A stretch of 64,000 nucleotides of DNA from Dillenia suffruticosa (taxonomy: Eukaryota; Streptophyta; Magnoliopsida; Dilleniales; Dilleniaceae): positions 21,094,501 to 21,158,500 of the forward strand of contig JAVTVX010000034.1 of NCBI GenBank assembly GCA_033439265.1. Reading direction: 5' to 3'. A program made the position numbers and the translations under genes. Of the stretch, positions 1 to 13,000 are shown in pieces. Under the pieces are notes generated by a model. That model ran no database searches. It saw nothing but the letters and a program-made list of their open reading frames with translations, and was not told the DNA's origin. Each line of letters begins with the position of its first letter. Positions within the stretch are counted from its first letter, which is position 1.

Positions 1-378
1 GCATTGATTGATGATGAATTACTTATCTTTATCTTTCTGAAGTCACTTGCATGCAATAGTGATCCGACAATGCCACAAAAATTGTTGTGCTTCTGACGTT
101 ATTTATTGTGTAATGCGATAACCATGCACCTTATATTTCTCTTAGAGCTACAATAGCAGCCTCCAAAACTGGTCTTGTAAAATGAGCCTCATGATTTAGG
201 AATTTTTAGAATCACATTGAGTTCTGGCAGTGCACTGAGTAGTATATTTCCATCTTTAGACGGTTCTGCTGATTAGAACTGATGGCTATGAATTTTGTTC
301 TCCCCAATCCTTATTTTGTGGTATAATTAATGAATTTCTGTCTCCTAGATGTGAACTAAATATCTATTTTTTCTTCAG

Positions 379-682
379 GATGGGCCTCAGGCAGGACAAA
401 CAGTACCGCAAGTCCACATCCATATCATCCCCGGGAGAGGTGGTGACTTTGAGAACAATGATGAGATATATGATGCTGTAAGATCATATTACCAATTATA
501 CTGTTGGATTTATTGAAAATTGATGGCAATAACATTGTATCTTGCTGATTTGTTCTCATGGCCAGTTAGACACGAAGGAAATTGAATTAAAGAAGAAACT
601 CGACTTGGACATAGAAAGAAAGGACAGGAGCCTTGAGGAGATGGCTCAAGAGGCAGATGAGTACAGAAAACTGTTTGTGTAG
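379..682 (+). CDS. FHIT: FHIT-like bis(5'-adenosyl)-triphosphatase, last two exons (partial)
   Basis: Only the 3' end of the gene is in the window. One exon (379-477) follows a cag acceptor and ends at a gtaaga donor. The last exon (566-682) follows a cag acceptor and ends in TAG. Together they encode about 71 residues containing DGPQAGQTVP, a histidine-triad stretch (QVHIHIIP), GGDFENNDEIYDA, and a C-terminal helix with LDLDIERKDRSLEEMA. This order is typical of FHIT, which hydrolyses diadenosine polyphosphates through the middle histidine of the triad. The first histidine of the usual HxHxH is glutamine here; the remaining two are kept. Bases 1-378 look like intron. Family assignment rests on remembered sequence and is firm; activity is inferred. 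Confidence 0.88.
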
Positions 683-1640
683 ATCAGTCGATGTCCCGAG
701 CATTGAGACCCAATAGTGCCAGCAACTTAATTGACATTAGTGCAGGGCAACAGCATTTTTCAGAACAAATTCTGTAATTTTTGTTGCTATCCCGCTCTAT
801 GGTAACGGTGCTGTTCTTGATTCAAATAGTTTAATTCAAAGAGATTGTTCAGATCTATGGAGGTTTATCCATCTCCTTTACCTAAATCTTGTATGATTTT
901 CCCTGTTCTCAGAAATTCAGAAATGGAATGTTCTTTGAGGCTTACCAGGTTTTGGGCATGTGATTGAGCCTCTCCAATGCTCAGCTCTAATCTCTGTGTT
1001 AGTGGGTAAAAAAAAAAAAAAAAAAAAAAAACTACACACTGCAGTATAATATACCTTTTGGGCTGTTCGCATCTATTAAACTTGATAGAGTTGCTTGGGA
1101 AAACAGATTCTAAAGTGAAAGAAAACGAAAGATCAACAAAAAAGGGAAATTTCAGTTTGGATTCATTTCGTGTACATCTGGTTGTTCTTTCGTTTTTACA
1201 ACCATGTTACTAAAGCAGATTCCAATCTTTCTATAAGGTTTTCCCTGTATTAGGGTTCCTTGTATCTACCAAGCAGCATCAGTGTTTTTCTACTCAAAAC
1301 GTGCAGGACTCTCTCCCTCTCTCTCTCTTCCAAAACTTGAGGTTCTTTAATTACACCTTAGAAATTGATGACACCCATTTAGTGCGCGAAAAGAGAAAAG
1401 GGAAAGAAAAAAAAAATTAATTCCTGGTTGGGAAGGATGTAAGCAAGGTATCCCATCCCAAGATCTGAGTTTCTATATACATTGTACGCTGTTATTCGAA
1501 TTACCAAGCTTAGTCTGGGAGTGAATTCATGGCTCTTGTTTGCCCCATACTCTTCCTAAATCTATAAGAAAAAACTATTCTTAAACCAGCTTCAATCTCT
1601 TAAGCATTTCTAGCAGTGGGTATTCAGCTTTGGCTTTAAG
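683..1640 (+). other. FHIT 3' UTR, spacer and DUF247 upstream region
   Basis: No coding potential is seen. The first 300 bases are probably the 3' UTR of the FHIT-like gene. A pure A-run lies at 1008-1031 and a CT-rich patch near 1310-1330. The segment just before 1640 is probably the noncoding first exon and promoter of the DUF247 gene, because a good splice donor follows it. Confidence 0.5.
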
Positions 1641-1841
1641 GTAGGATCTTTTATTATTTTATTATTTTAATCAAAGAAGACAGATAATCTGAATTAAATT
1701 TCTGACTAAATAATATAAATTTCCCCTAATTATATGATCATTACCTCATAATTTTGATATTCTGATCTACAGTTGCAAAAGAAGAGAACCTTGGCTTATC
1801 CTTTTGATCTATCTAACTTTTCCATTCCTTTCTCAATGCAG
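1641..1841 (+). other. intron in the 5' UTR of the DUF247 gene
   Basis: A donor (taag|gtagga) at 1641 and a pyrimidine-rich acceptor (tttctcaatgcag) ending at 1841 bracket 201 AT-rich bases. The acceptor lies four bases before the ATG at 1846, so the first exon would be entirely noncoding. This is prediction from splice signals only. Confidence 0.6.
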
Positions 1842-1845
1842 AGTG

Positions 1846-3171
1846 ATGGACAATCCAGTTCCAGGTGAAGCAATCATTCCTATTGATAATGATTTTCCAG
1901 GGGAAGAAATCACTCGTATTTGCAATGATCAAAGTGACAAGATAACAAGAGTGCCGCTCATACTGAAAAATGTGAAGTCAAACGAGAAATGTTATGAGCC
2001 TATGATGGTCTCCGTAGGTCCATATCACCACAACAACAAAGAGCTGAGGGAGATGGAGAATATGAAACCAGAAATAGCACGACAATTCACCTCTCCAAGC
2101 AAAAGGTCTCTTCATGACATAATCCAAGACCCAGGATTTCAAAGCATCGTTAGCAAGGCAAAGGACTATTACAGTGAAGCGCCGGTAAGCAATGAAAATG
2201 ATGGCACAGATAATTTTGCAAAAATGATGTTTCTTGATGGTTGTTTTGTTCTGCATTTGATCTACTGTATCATGAAGAAGAAACACGAAGACATAATGTT
2301 GAAAAATCACCAAGTAGCTTTTGCAGTGAGAGATTTGTTCTTGTTAGAGAACCAGCTTCCTTTTATAGTTCTTCAAGCAATAATGACAATGAAATTCCAA
2401 CCAATAGATTGGGAAATGATTAGAGAATTCATCAGACAACAACATATGGCTCCCCATTGCGCTGTTCCAGACATAAGAATGCCTGGTTACCAGCCACTCC
2501 ACCTCCTTGAACTTCTAAGGACTGAAATCCTCGGAGTAGCTGCGGATGTTGGCGAAATCAATTCAACTGAAGGTGATTATCGAGCCACTTTCCGGTCTGT
2601 CACTGAACTCAAGGCTGCCGGTATCCACTTCAAGGGCAACACATGCTCTTTGAGGAAGATAAGTTTCAAATCCCATCTCTTTCATGGCGAACTCTTCCTT
2701 CCAAAAATATACATCGATGACTCTACTGAGTCAAAGTTTCTAAACTTGATAGCATATGAAATGAGCTCGGATACTCCTAATGACTACGGAATAGCTTCCT
2801 ACATATGCTTCATTGATTCACTCCTTGATCATGCAGAAGATGTGAAGGAACTCCGAAAGGATGATGTGTTAGTAAACTACCTTGGTAGCGATAAACAGGT
2901 GGCAGAACTCTTCCATACAATGGCCACCAACTTGGTCCCGGATCCTTCTCTTTACAAGGATGTTAAGGAGAAAATCAAGAAACACTGCAGTGACAAGAAA
3001 CGGACTTATGCATCTGAATTTCTGCATTTATACTTTGATAAGCCTTGGACTGGTGTGGCACTCTTGGCTGCTACTCTTGCTCTCTTTACGTCTGTAGTAC
3101 AAGCTTACTTTGCAGCGTTCTCAACAAACAATAGCAGCAGCACATGTTGTTCAAAACCCTCAGGCACCTAA
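1846..3171 (+). CDS. DUF247 (UPF0481-like) membrane-anchored plant protein
   Basis: A single uninterrupted reading frame of 441 residues. The start is the ATG at 1846, just after the predicted splice acceptor. Codons further upstream in the same frame have no ATG and would be intronic. DUF247 landmarks occur in order: VPLIL near residue 37, VSVGPYHH at 55-62, an FLDGCFVLHL block, DLFLLENQLPF, an ELKAAGIHFK block, IDDSTESKFLNLIAYE, and the late YLGSDKQVAELF block. A single hydrophobic segment of about 25 residues (401-425) before a short Ser/Cys-rich tail fits the usual C-terminal membrane anchor. Length is normal for the family. The molecular function of most members is unknown; some grass members act in self-incompatibility, which does not show that this one does. 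Confidence 0.92.
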   Translation: MDNPVPGEAIIPIDNDFPGEEITRICNDQSDKITRVPLILKNVKSNEKCYEPMMVSVGPYHHNNKELREMENMKPEIARQFTSPSKRSLHDIIQDPGFQSIVSKAKDYYSEAPVSNENDGTDNFAKMMFLDGCFVLHLIYCIMKKKHEDIMLKNHQVAFAVRDLFLLENQLPFIVLQAIMTMKFQPIDWEMIREFIRQQHMAPHCAVPDIRMPGYQPLHLLELLRTEILGVAADVGEINSTEGDYRATFRSVTELKAAGIHFKGNTCSLRKISFKSHLFHGELFLPKIYIDDSTESKFLNLIAYEMSSDTPNDYGIASYICFIDSLLDHAEDVKELRKDDVLVNYLGSDKQVAELFHTMATNLVPDPSLYKDVKEKIKKHCSDKKRTYASEFLHLYFDKPWTGVALLAATLALFTSVVQAYFAAFSTNNSSSTCCSKPSGT

Positions 3172-3193
3172 AAAAGCTCCGGGGTTTCTTTTT

Positions 3194-3222
3194 AATAAAA
3201 TATGCATTGTGTTTCAAATAAA
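3194..3222 (+). terminator. poly(A) signals of the DUF247 gene
   Basis: Two AATAAA hexamers (3194-3199 and 3217-3222) lie 23 and 46 bases after the stop codon, in AT-rich sequence. They are the likely polyadenylation signals. Confidence 0.55.
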
Positions 3223-6200
3223 TTGAAGATGTTAATCTGTTTTTTGTCTCAAGGAAAATCTCTACTCATGCATTGGCGACTATTACAATATATTAGGGTT
3301 ACAATAGAGTAGAATTCTTGATATCCAAGATTTCAGCTTCCAAAAGTAGATGTTGTGTGATACATCAAAGGTCTTGATTCCCACATTGTGGCATAAATTG
3401 ACCTTCATCAATTACCACTTATCATTCTACAGAGATTGAATAACAACTTGTACTTAGTATTCATCCGTGATAGCATGTTCGAATGATTTCAAATTCGAGA
3501 CCGTGACATTTCATGCAAATGATGAACTATATTGTGATACTTTTCTTGGTATAATTCTCAAACTTGAGATCATCCCTCTCTGTTTCTCTAAAAAGAATCA
3601 CCAAACTTCTTTGCTGCATCCCATATGACTTTGGTAGATTCAAATATGATAAAATCCACCGTTACCTCGTCAATCATCGTACTTAATAATGTTTATTGAC
3701 CTAAGTGCGTCCTTCTTTTTGAAGGTTTCATATGCCCTCTTCTCTTCCATTGTGAAATTCTAAGTTGGTTCATCAATCCAAAGATATAGTATCGATCGAT
3801 TTTTGTTTAATCAAAATGAATTAAATCTTCTGTTATCATATGGCATAATTATTGTTATCAAGGTTTATGTCTTTGTTCAATTTGGCAACAATGCCTTTTG
3901 TGGCTGTTGTCATCCACATCATACAATTATATATCTATTATTAACATATTCAATTAAAACTAGATATTTTTTAAATCAATATAATAATTAAATAATTTAT
4001 TCATGCAAAAACATGCCAAGAACACACTAACATTATATAATCAAATTCATTTATGTATAAAAATAATTATTTCATTTAATATTATTTAAAAATACCTCCC
4101 ATTTTAATTAATTATTTGCAATCATATATCAACGAATTAGGAAGTCTCCAAAAAAATTGAATGTCACAATAGTCCCCCTTAACATCCAAATTCCTCAGGC
4201 AAGAGTTGCCCTTTGGACAAAACATCAAAATCATCTCCATTTAGTCACACACGGTTATAGACGAATTATAATCAGATTTTTCAAAAATTCACATCAACAA
4301 TTTTCACAAATATGATTAGATTCGGAGGAAAAAAAAAACCATCCTTTAAGCCTGAAAAAACTAGACCCTGAAAACAACTAGACCCGGGAACTCTTTTTTA
4401 ACTTTTCTAATATGAAAGATTAGACTTAATTGCAGCGATACAACATATTAAGAATAACTATAGTCGATTTAATATCAGGAATTCATATATCAAAGTTGAA
4501 TTTGAATTATAATTAAGAAATAACCAATGGTCAGTTGTCCTAATAAGATGTGACGCTAGAACCCTTAACCAAGATCTCAGGATCGACTCATAATTTGTAT
4601 ATAGGGCAAACTACATTGGAAGAGTAGCCCCCTTAAATGGACTATTATAAATTTTAAACCGGATTAGTCGAAATGTAAATTTGGATATAAGTTGATATAG
4701 ACAAAAAAAAAAATCAAGAAATAAATATATAAAATACCTTAGCACTGTACTAATGCCGGAAAAATGAAAGGAGAGTGTAGCACCTTTCACAATTATATTT
4801 ATAGTATTGAATTGCTGGAATGAACTTTCGAGCTCCTTGCTTGAATCTTTAGGAATCAGCACTCAAGGACTTTGTCCTAGTCACCCCAAAATCAACTTTT
4901 TCTTAAAACAATTTTGGAGACTTTCTCCATAGCTATCAATTATATTATGTGATATTCTAAAAATAATAATAATAAAAATTTAAAAATACCATTTTATGTT
5001 AAAAACTCCAATTTCACTTATTTTCCTCAATAAGATCCTATATTTCATATTTCTCTCCCTAGTTCGATAAAGTCAACGATTGTCTCAAGAAAAACTAGTA
5101 TTCCTGGCACGACATTTCTTAAGATGTTGAATAACACGTATCGTTTATGTAAAAATTTATAATTATTCGGTAATTATAATCTATCTTAAAAATTTAAATT
5201 TATGAAAAGCAATATTATTATTTATTTTATACCTTTCCATCCTATGTTAGGTGTTGGGAAGACTATTTAATCACCTAAAATTTGTAAAGATAAAAGGGCT
5301 CCTATTTTAATATTTGTAAACAATCATTTAATTTTAAAATTTTAAAATAATTGAAAAAGATCGTAATTATTTTATATAATGCGATGAACTTTTTTAGAAA
5401 ATAAATAAAAATCAAATGAAATTAATCGCAATATCCTTGATCAGCTATGAAGTGTTACTATGGTCTCTCTTTGAAAATTAAATAAGATGAAACTTCAAAG
5501 GGAACAAATTTCCTTTTGTCTAATAATGGGATTGTGCTTAATATGAGGTGAAAGATTAGAGAGGAAAATGTTAGAGGGGAGAGATAAAAGGATAGAGAGA
5601 TAATATTTTCTCCTTTTATACCCACTTTATAATTTAGTAATTCTCTATCTTAAAATTGAGTTTATAAAAATTCTTTATCTATAAAAGTAAATAAATTAAT
5701 TTTCTCTATTTGAAAAAATGTCAATTTATTTCATACTTTATTTCTATAAAAATATATATTTTTCCGATCTATAAAAGAATTTAGTTTTTTCGATTTAAAA
5801 CTAATCAAATTAATTTTCTTTCTCTAATAAATTAAATTATTTTAATATTTATTTATCTAAATACATTAATTTAAATTTTTCCTCTTAAAAATTAAATTAA
5901 TTGCCCATAAAAAAATATTCAATGCACTTATACCTGTTTGTGCAAAAAATATATTTATAGTAATGCTAATAGGAAGGAGCTTCCAATGAGCAAAATTCTA
6001 ATTATTGTGTAAAAATTTGAAATAATTTTTAAGTACCATAGAATTTATTTTTAGTTTTGAAGGTTAGACTAACAAATTTTATTTTAAAAATTAATTTAAA
6101 AATAATTGTATTTTTACCTCCAGGAAAATGCACCCTTGGACTTACTCATGTTCGTCCATAAAAGGATTTGCATTCCATAGGGTTTTATTTATTTATTTTT

Positions 6201-6588
6201 TAATAATGAATTAATATTCAGAATTATATTTTGATCGATTTGATTCGAAAATTATCACGTCTAATTTAAGAAAAACTCATCTTTTTTATTTTTAAATTTT
6301 AAATTTAATTAAAAAATTTAATATTTTTACTTATCCTGTTGTATAATATTAAAAGGTTTAAACTTTTAATGAGATAATTTAGTGATTATAACTTTTTTAT
6401 TTTATAATAGTTTCAAATTTAAAATTTTGTGTAACGAAAAAAATATATTAAAGGGGTTAATCTTTTTTCCCCTTTTTCATAAGACTTTATTTCTTTCCCG
6501 CCATCTGTGCAATGTATCCAAACGGTGACGTTTGATGTAACTTCCTCCGTTGGTATTCTTTAGCCACGTTTCAGGAAAATTGGCACAA
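3223..6588. other. AT-rich spacer between the DUF247 and CSC1-like genes
   Basis: About 3.4 kb of strongly AT-rich DNA with no supported gene. It contains one SINE copy (about 4521-4713, listed separately). The rest shows only AT-rich low-complexity sequence and short fortuitous reading frames. The last few hundred bases are presumably the promoter of the CSC1-like gene; I could not pick out a convincing TATA box. Confidence 0.6.
4521..4713 (+). mobile_element. SINE (tRNA-derived, Au-SINE-like)
   Basis: Starts with a tRNA A-box-like stretch (aatggtcagttgtcc), has a B-box-like stretch (ggatcgactca), carries the 3' core ccggattagtcg seen in the other copies here, and ends in an A-run. The 8-bp flank AAGAAATA occurs at 4515-4522 and again at 4716-4723, consistent with a target-site duplication that overlaps the chosen 5' end by two bases. 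Family name is by resemblance to plant Au SINEs. Confidence 0.65.
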
Positions 6589-6610
6589 TCTCTCTCTCTC
6601 TCTCTCTCTC
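6589..6610 (+). repeat. (CT)n microsatellite in the CSC1-like 5' UTR
   Basis: About eleven CT units, roughly 80 bp upstream of the ATG at 6688. CT/GA repeats are common in plant 5' UTRs. Confidence 0.85.
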
Positions 6611-6687
6611 AGACACGCATTAAAAAATGTCATCTTTCCGGTCTCCGTTTACTGCTTCGGTCGAGTCTGGTGTTGTCGTTGATAGAG

Positions 6688-6991
6688 ATGAATGCACAGG
6701 GTTTATTTGCTTCGGCAGCCATTAACATAGGCTTGGCATTCGTAGTTCTCTCACTCTTCTCCATACTGAAGAAGCAGCCTTCAAATGCCTCTGTATATTA
6801 CGCTCGTCGACTTTCCCAGCGACAATCGATTCACTTCGATCGCTTTTTCTGTCTCTCTCGCTTCCTCCCCTCATTTTCTTGGATCTTTCGCGCTTTTCGA
6901 GTGTCCGAAGATGAAATTATTCAGACGTCTGGCCTTGATGCTCTCGTCCTTGTCAGACTCTTCAAATTCGGGTTCCTTTCTCTCACACACA

Positions 6992-7027
<36 letters not shown>

Positions 7028-10000
7028 GAAAGCATTTTCTTTAGTTTATTTTGCCTGCTCAAAATGCGAGAACTTAAGTTCAAGGAGTTGCATAGTGTAA
7101 ATTTATTTATTTTTCAAGGTTATGCCACGGAGATGATTATCACTTCAAATTATAGGTATTGGATTGGTAAGAATTCTAAACCTAAAATTTGGAAATTAAG
7201 GACCATTTGAAAGGGCTTTAATTTCCCAAGTTTATCAATTTCACTTTTTTCTCAAGAATACAAATTGGAAAATCCCCCCATTTTTCTGGATTGGGTTAGG
7301 CAATGGGATGGGATGATATTTTAACGTCTCACCTATCACCGTTGATGGTTCTTCCAATTCTCTTTTCAATGATCTAGAACTTTAGGAAAGCATCTTAATG
7401 ATCTCTGACCGCTCCATGATTTATAAACAAGAACATTGAATTGCAATCCAACAGTGACAAAACTCATGGGCATCAATATCCATGGGATTGTAGGATGACC
7501 GTCTTCTTTACTTTCCTATTTCAATTTCGAAGATAACTTCATGGTTAAGTGTGGGCAAGAGTAGTGCCAAGACTAGTAACATGATGGGCGACCTCCTCGG
7601 AAGTACTCTTGTTGTACCCCTTTTTTTTGTTTTATGTGCAAATATGAGGCTAAATCCATTCATCATCTTCTATACATTACCCGTGTGTGAGGGAGTCGTG
7701 GAATATGGTGTTGGGTTTTCTTAGTTGTTTTTGTGTCATGGTGGGCAGTATTGAAAATGAAGTTTGGATTTGGTCGTATTTGCCTGCACAGAAGGCGAAA
7801 AGGCATCTTTTGGCATTGATTTCTTTGTCTATTTTTTTGAATAGTTGGTGAGAACGAAATTTTAAACCTTTTGAGGGTAGAGAGGGCTTTTTAGACCAGT
7901 TAAAAGCTAAGGGGTTATCTTCCTTTTCTTTTTGGCTTTCTAGAGACTCTATGAACTTGGATGTAGCTTTTCTTGATTTGCATTGAGTTTAGCTTTGTAA
8001 TTTCCCTTTGGGTGGCTTCCCCATGAAACCGTTAATACAGTTTTTTATTCATTAAAAAATATTGGAGTTAACTTCACAATCCTGATGTCCTAATCTGGAG
8101 TATGACTAAAGAAAATGGTTTGCAAAAGTACTCTATGGATATGGAATTTGTGGCTCGCTGATGCTTTGATGGGGTCATGGTAATATTCTCATTCTAATTT
8201 AGCAGTGATTGCTGAACATAATATTTTGAAAAGGATGGGCCCTCATGATATTGCCACAGCAGAGGGGAAACACGTACCCCTTTCCACCTTTTAATTAAAA
8301 AAAATGGTTGTTGCAATGCTTTTGGTACTGGATTCAAATGCAATTTTATGCGTATATATTACTATATATATATATATTTTTTTAATGAGCAAATTTAGTG
8401 GTAGCGCCAGTTTAAAAAATTTTATCCTTATCACAATAGCATATGAATAAAGAATTTAAAAAGGTTCAGGGTAACTTTTCCTGAAAAAGCTCGACTATAT
8501 TTGAGAAACTAAAACCAAAAAAGAAAGAAATAATTGTATAGAAAATATGTTTTACATTTTCATTCTAGACTACAAAAACATTAAAGGAAAATCCATATCA
8601 AACACATGCTTTGTGGCTCTTGATGCCTCAAATTTAGAGTAATTCCTTATTTTCTGATTTTTGAAATAAAAATTTAGAAAATGTTTGTGAGACTTAATTG
8701 AAACTATGTTGAGGAGTTCTTGCATTATTATTGTGTTTTAGAATGGCATGAGTGTTAGAATGCACAGTTTCTTTTTATTGATTTATTTATTTTTTAATAA
8801 ACTTTCAATGTGGCATGCTCATTGGCATGTTGGTCTTTATGTTGCATTTTAAATTCAATATCGGATATCTCCAAATGCATTTGTTATTGGCTGCTGACTG
8901 TGTCAATTTTGCAGTGTGAATTTCTTCCTGGCTAGCTCTGCTGTTGGACTGCTGGTACTTCTTCCAGTAAACTATACAAGCCAGAATGGACCATCTAGGA
9001 GATCCTTATCCTATTCTTTGGATTCTTTCTCTATTTCTAACATAAGTGGAGGCTCTGATAGGTTAGGCTCTTCAATTTGCATAATATACTAGTGCAACAA
9101 GTAATATGAGCAAATTATGAACATCCTTCAAACTGTGGATTTTCTTTTCCCCTGAATTTCTTTGTTTTTGTTGCACGTATTTGCATTATAAATCACCAAA
9201 GTCACATCAGTTTTATGGACATAGAAATAAGTTCTCAAGCGTGTTGACTATGTAAAATCCTATAAATAAGTGACATTAAATGGATATTGAGGAGGAAGTT
9301 TTCAGTTCAGATTGATATTGATTTTTGCACGGAAAATGGTTAAGATCATGGAGTAAGGAGGGGCTGATGTTTGAATGGCATGACTCTGATATTTATGCAT
9401 TTTGAAACATTATTTGTCAATTATTTTGGCCACTAATGAAGAAGTTTGACGTTAAAAATTTCTAAATTAGAGGCAAGTGGAGTATGCCCTTCACCCAGGA
9501 CACCTAAGAAACTATAGTTCATATTCTTTGGGCAGCTTATAACATTTTGAATTGTATAATTGATGGGATTGGACATACTTAAGGTCATATACTCTTCTTT
9601 TCTTGCGTGTTTTTGTCCTTTTGAGTTGATCCAACTATGCCATTACATTTTGTTTTGTAGAGTATTATGTTAATGGTTATTAGCTTGGGATTCTACCTGA
9701 CTGCATTTGGTCTTATCATAAAATGGTTTGAGGATACTACAAAATTTTGAGTTGAATCATTGACAAAATTGTACTAGAAACATGTCCGAGAATGTTTTTC
9801 AACTTCTTAGTTTATTTAGATAATTTGTAAAAGGATATGCTAAATTTTGATGCAAAAGCAAAAACTGCAGTTTCTCTTATTCCCTGTTCTGACACAAAAT
9901 GCTGAACATGGTCAAAACTCAAAAGCAGAATTTAAATGTGCATGCTAGTGATCATTTAAGTTGTGATGCATATATCACATTGTTCACAGAGATTGGGTAT

Positions 10001-13000
10001 TCGAACCCAACATACACTTAGGAATGGTCTATTGATAAATTAAATTTTAATGCAAAACAACAAAATTGAATTTGAAGTGTTGAATCAGTTATACTGGGGT
10101 GAAATTGGCTACAGTTAAACTAACTCTCTCCTCTCTTCTCTCTCTCATTGGACAAAACATGATTATACGTTTGAAAAAAATCTCATTGCTCTATATAGCT
10201 CAAAATTTTATTTTGATGCAGGCTTTGGGTGCACTATATGTGCTTGTGGATCATAACCTTTATCGGATTATATATGCTATATAAGGTAATGAGTTTGTTC
10301 ATATATTTAGAAAGTATTTCATTGAATTTTTCTTTGTTTTGTTAATGCTTAAAAAGTTGGGGAAAAACCTCAAATAGTTCTTGGTTGGAAGAAGAAGAAA
10401 AGAAGTATAATAGAGTCAGCCTGCATTTTAGTTTTGCTTACCTACTTCAACCACCTTCAAATACTTATGGGAATGATTGTGCAAGTGTTCGGCTCCGCCG
10501 CAAATTTTCCATCCTTCATTCCAACTTATACTAATTGTATATGCTTAGAAATTCATCAGGTCCTGGGTAATGTTGTAAACATACTTCTTGAGTGTTAAGG
10601 GTCATGTCATATATTGGTGCAGATTAAGGAACTTAATAAGTGTGTCAAGAATATCGGGCTTAGGAACTTTACAGCGTCATTATAAATTGAGGGGCTTAAG
10701 TTTGCACTCCAAGAGAAGATAAAGCGGTCATCTATGCCTTTTTAGGCTTCATTTTGTGTTTTTATATTTTGCTTGATGAAAGCTTGTTTGAAGAAGCACC
10801 TCTAGAACTAAAAGGTGAAATATTAGAAATCACTGCCATTGTGAATCTTTAATGTTGATGACCTGGGGTATAGATTTGTAATGTGATGCAATAGTGATTA
10901 AATGATGTGTCTTGTCTTGGGAAGTGTCTAGGTTAATTAGAGTGAGATAGAGAAGGCACGATCATGTATGCTTATATCTGTGCCTATTGTAGCATCTGTA
11001 GAACTTGTGTGTATTTTTATTGTCTGGAGAAAATTTTCATGTATCTTCTTTCACTGTGCCAAAGACTTCATTGAATTAAGTTGAGTTTCTGTATCAACTC
11101 TTCTGATGTAACTTCTTGTACCATATTGTTTTTAGGAATATAATGTGATATTAGTAAAAAGAATCCAGCGGCTTCGTGATAGAAGGCATAGCAATGATCA
11201 GTTTACTGTCCTGGTTCGACAAATTCCACTGTGTATTGAACATGAGTCTTATGGGTGTTCTGTGGACCACTTCTTCAGCAAGCACCATCCACACTCTTAT
11301 CAATGTTACCAAATGCTATATGATGGAAAAGAGTTTCAAGTTTTGCTGGTATAAGTTGTTATGCTTGCAATTGTTGTTGCTATGATTTGCAAATGAGTGC
11401 TGAATTTCTAATATATGCCATTGTGCTATCTTTTCATTGTTGAGTGCTCATATATATAAAAGCATGAATATCTTCTTTTGATTTTCTCACTTCAATGACT
11501 TCCTAAGCCAGTTTTGGCAAACAATATTTTCAGAAGATATGCAACTCTATTTTGAAAACTTGGAAAAGTTTTTCATGGTGCTTGAGAATGAATTAAGATG
11601 TCTCAATCCTTGGGGCTTTCTTTGGGTTTTATGTGATCCAAAGAATGGAAAAAGTACTTCAGTCGATAAGTCTATCTTGCAGAAAACTTTTTCTTCTTCT
11701 ACTTACAATTGTTTGTGTTCCTTTACAGTCATTGTGGAAGAGAGAATATATCATATATTATCTTGCAAGTATGTAACATATATTAGCACCATTGGTCGAC
11801 CTAAAAATCATTTAAGGGATGGTGCAGCAGTTTATTTGATCGAATTATGTTTAGTTCTATTTTTAGCAGAACATATGTGAATTTTATGGATGTTTCCACC
11901 TTCTTGGTTCTTTTAGTTTATTGAATTGCTTTTTTCCCATCAAACGATAAAAAAATGAAATATCATGCGAAACATCATAACTTTCACATTATTTACGCCC
12001 ATTCACGACAAAAAAATAAAGAAAAGAAAATTTCTACAAAGTGTCATTTTGTTGCGGTATAAATGGAAACTAGGAAATTTCTGTAGGTATTTGCATCAAA
12101 TTTTTGCGTTTTGGCCTTAACTCATTTATTTTCGGTCTATATTGGCATATTTAATATAAATTCTTGACGAAAATGTTTATGTTATATAGCCCTTGTGATG
12201 AGAATGCTAAGTTGGATAATATTGGAATTGATAATGTCATACTAAAGAAGAGGTGGTCAAATGGAATATGTTGCCATTGATATTTGCTAAATGAATAGAA
12301 TTGAACGGAAAGCATAATTTTAGATGGTTGATCCCAACTGGTTTTGTTATGGTAACTAGCCTAGGTCCTTCCTCTGGTTCTCATTAGGTCTCTTCATCTT
12401 GTCATTTGCTTATATTTTTCTTACAGTCTCCCTGGTCCAGATTTCATTTTGGTCTTTCCTGAGACCTTTACTCATTGAGGTGTTGTTTGAAGATGGACAT
12501 TGTTAGTTTTGTAGGGATAAAGCTCCAACGGGTCGATCATCCTTTTTTGGAGCATCGTTTTGATTTTAACAGTTTGTAATGGAGTACTTGTGCTTTTCTT
12601 TCAGCAAAATCTTTTCTTTTTAAGTTTCTGGTGTTTAGTTATTTAGGAAGCTTTTTAATATTTTTCTCTATTGCTATAGTAACTTAAAATTATTTATGAG
12701 TTTCCAAAATTTAGTTTTACTAATGGTTTCAATTTTTTAAGGTTAATTGTCTGCTCAATGCTTGTAACATTATTATAAAAAAAGCAAGTTAAATAAAAGC
12801 GTTACTTTTGTTTTGAATTCTCTCAAACCCTAGAAGTGTGATGCTTTGTTGCGCAAATTATGATGTCTAAGGATTTACTACCGTGATTCTAGTAATTTTA
12901 TCCTCTTTCTTCTCAGTTGTTGCTATTCTCCCTTAATTTACTTCTTGCAGTTTGTTTCTTGGAGATATCTTTCGGTGTTTACAAAGGTTGTCATATTAAG

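Noticed and set aside
1804-1845. Upstream extension of the DUF247 frame
   Set aside because: No ATG, and the bases belong to a predicted 5' UTR intron ending at 1841.
6550-6687. Upstream extension of the CSC1-like frame through the CT repeat
   Set aside because: No ATG start and CT-repeat-encoded Ser/Leu residues. The ATG at 6688 gives the family's usual N-terminus.
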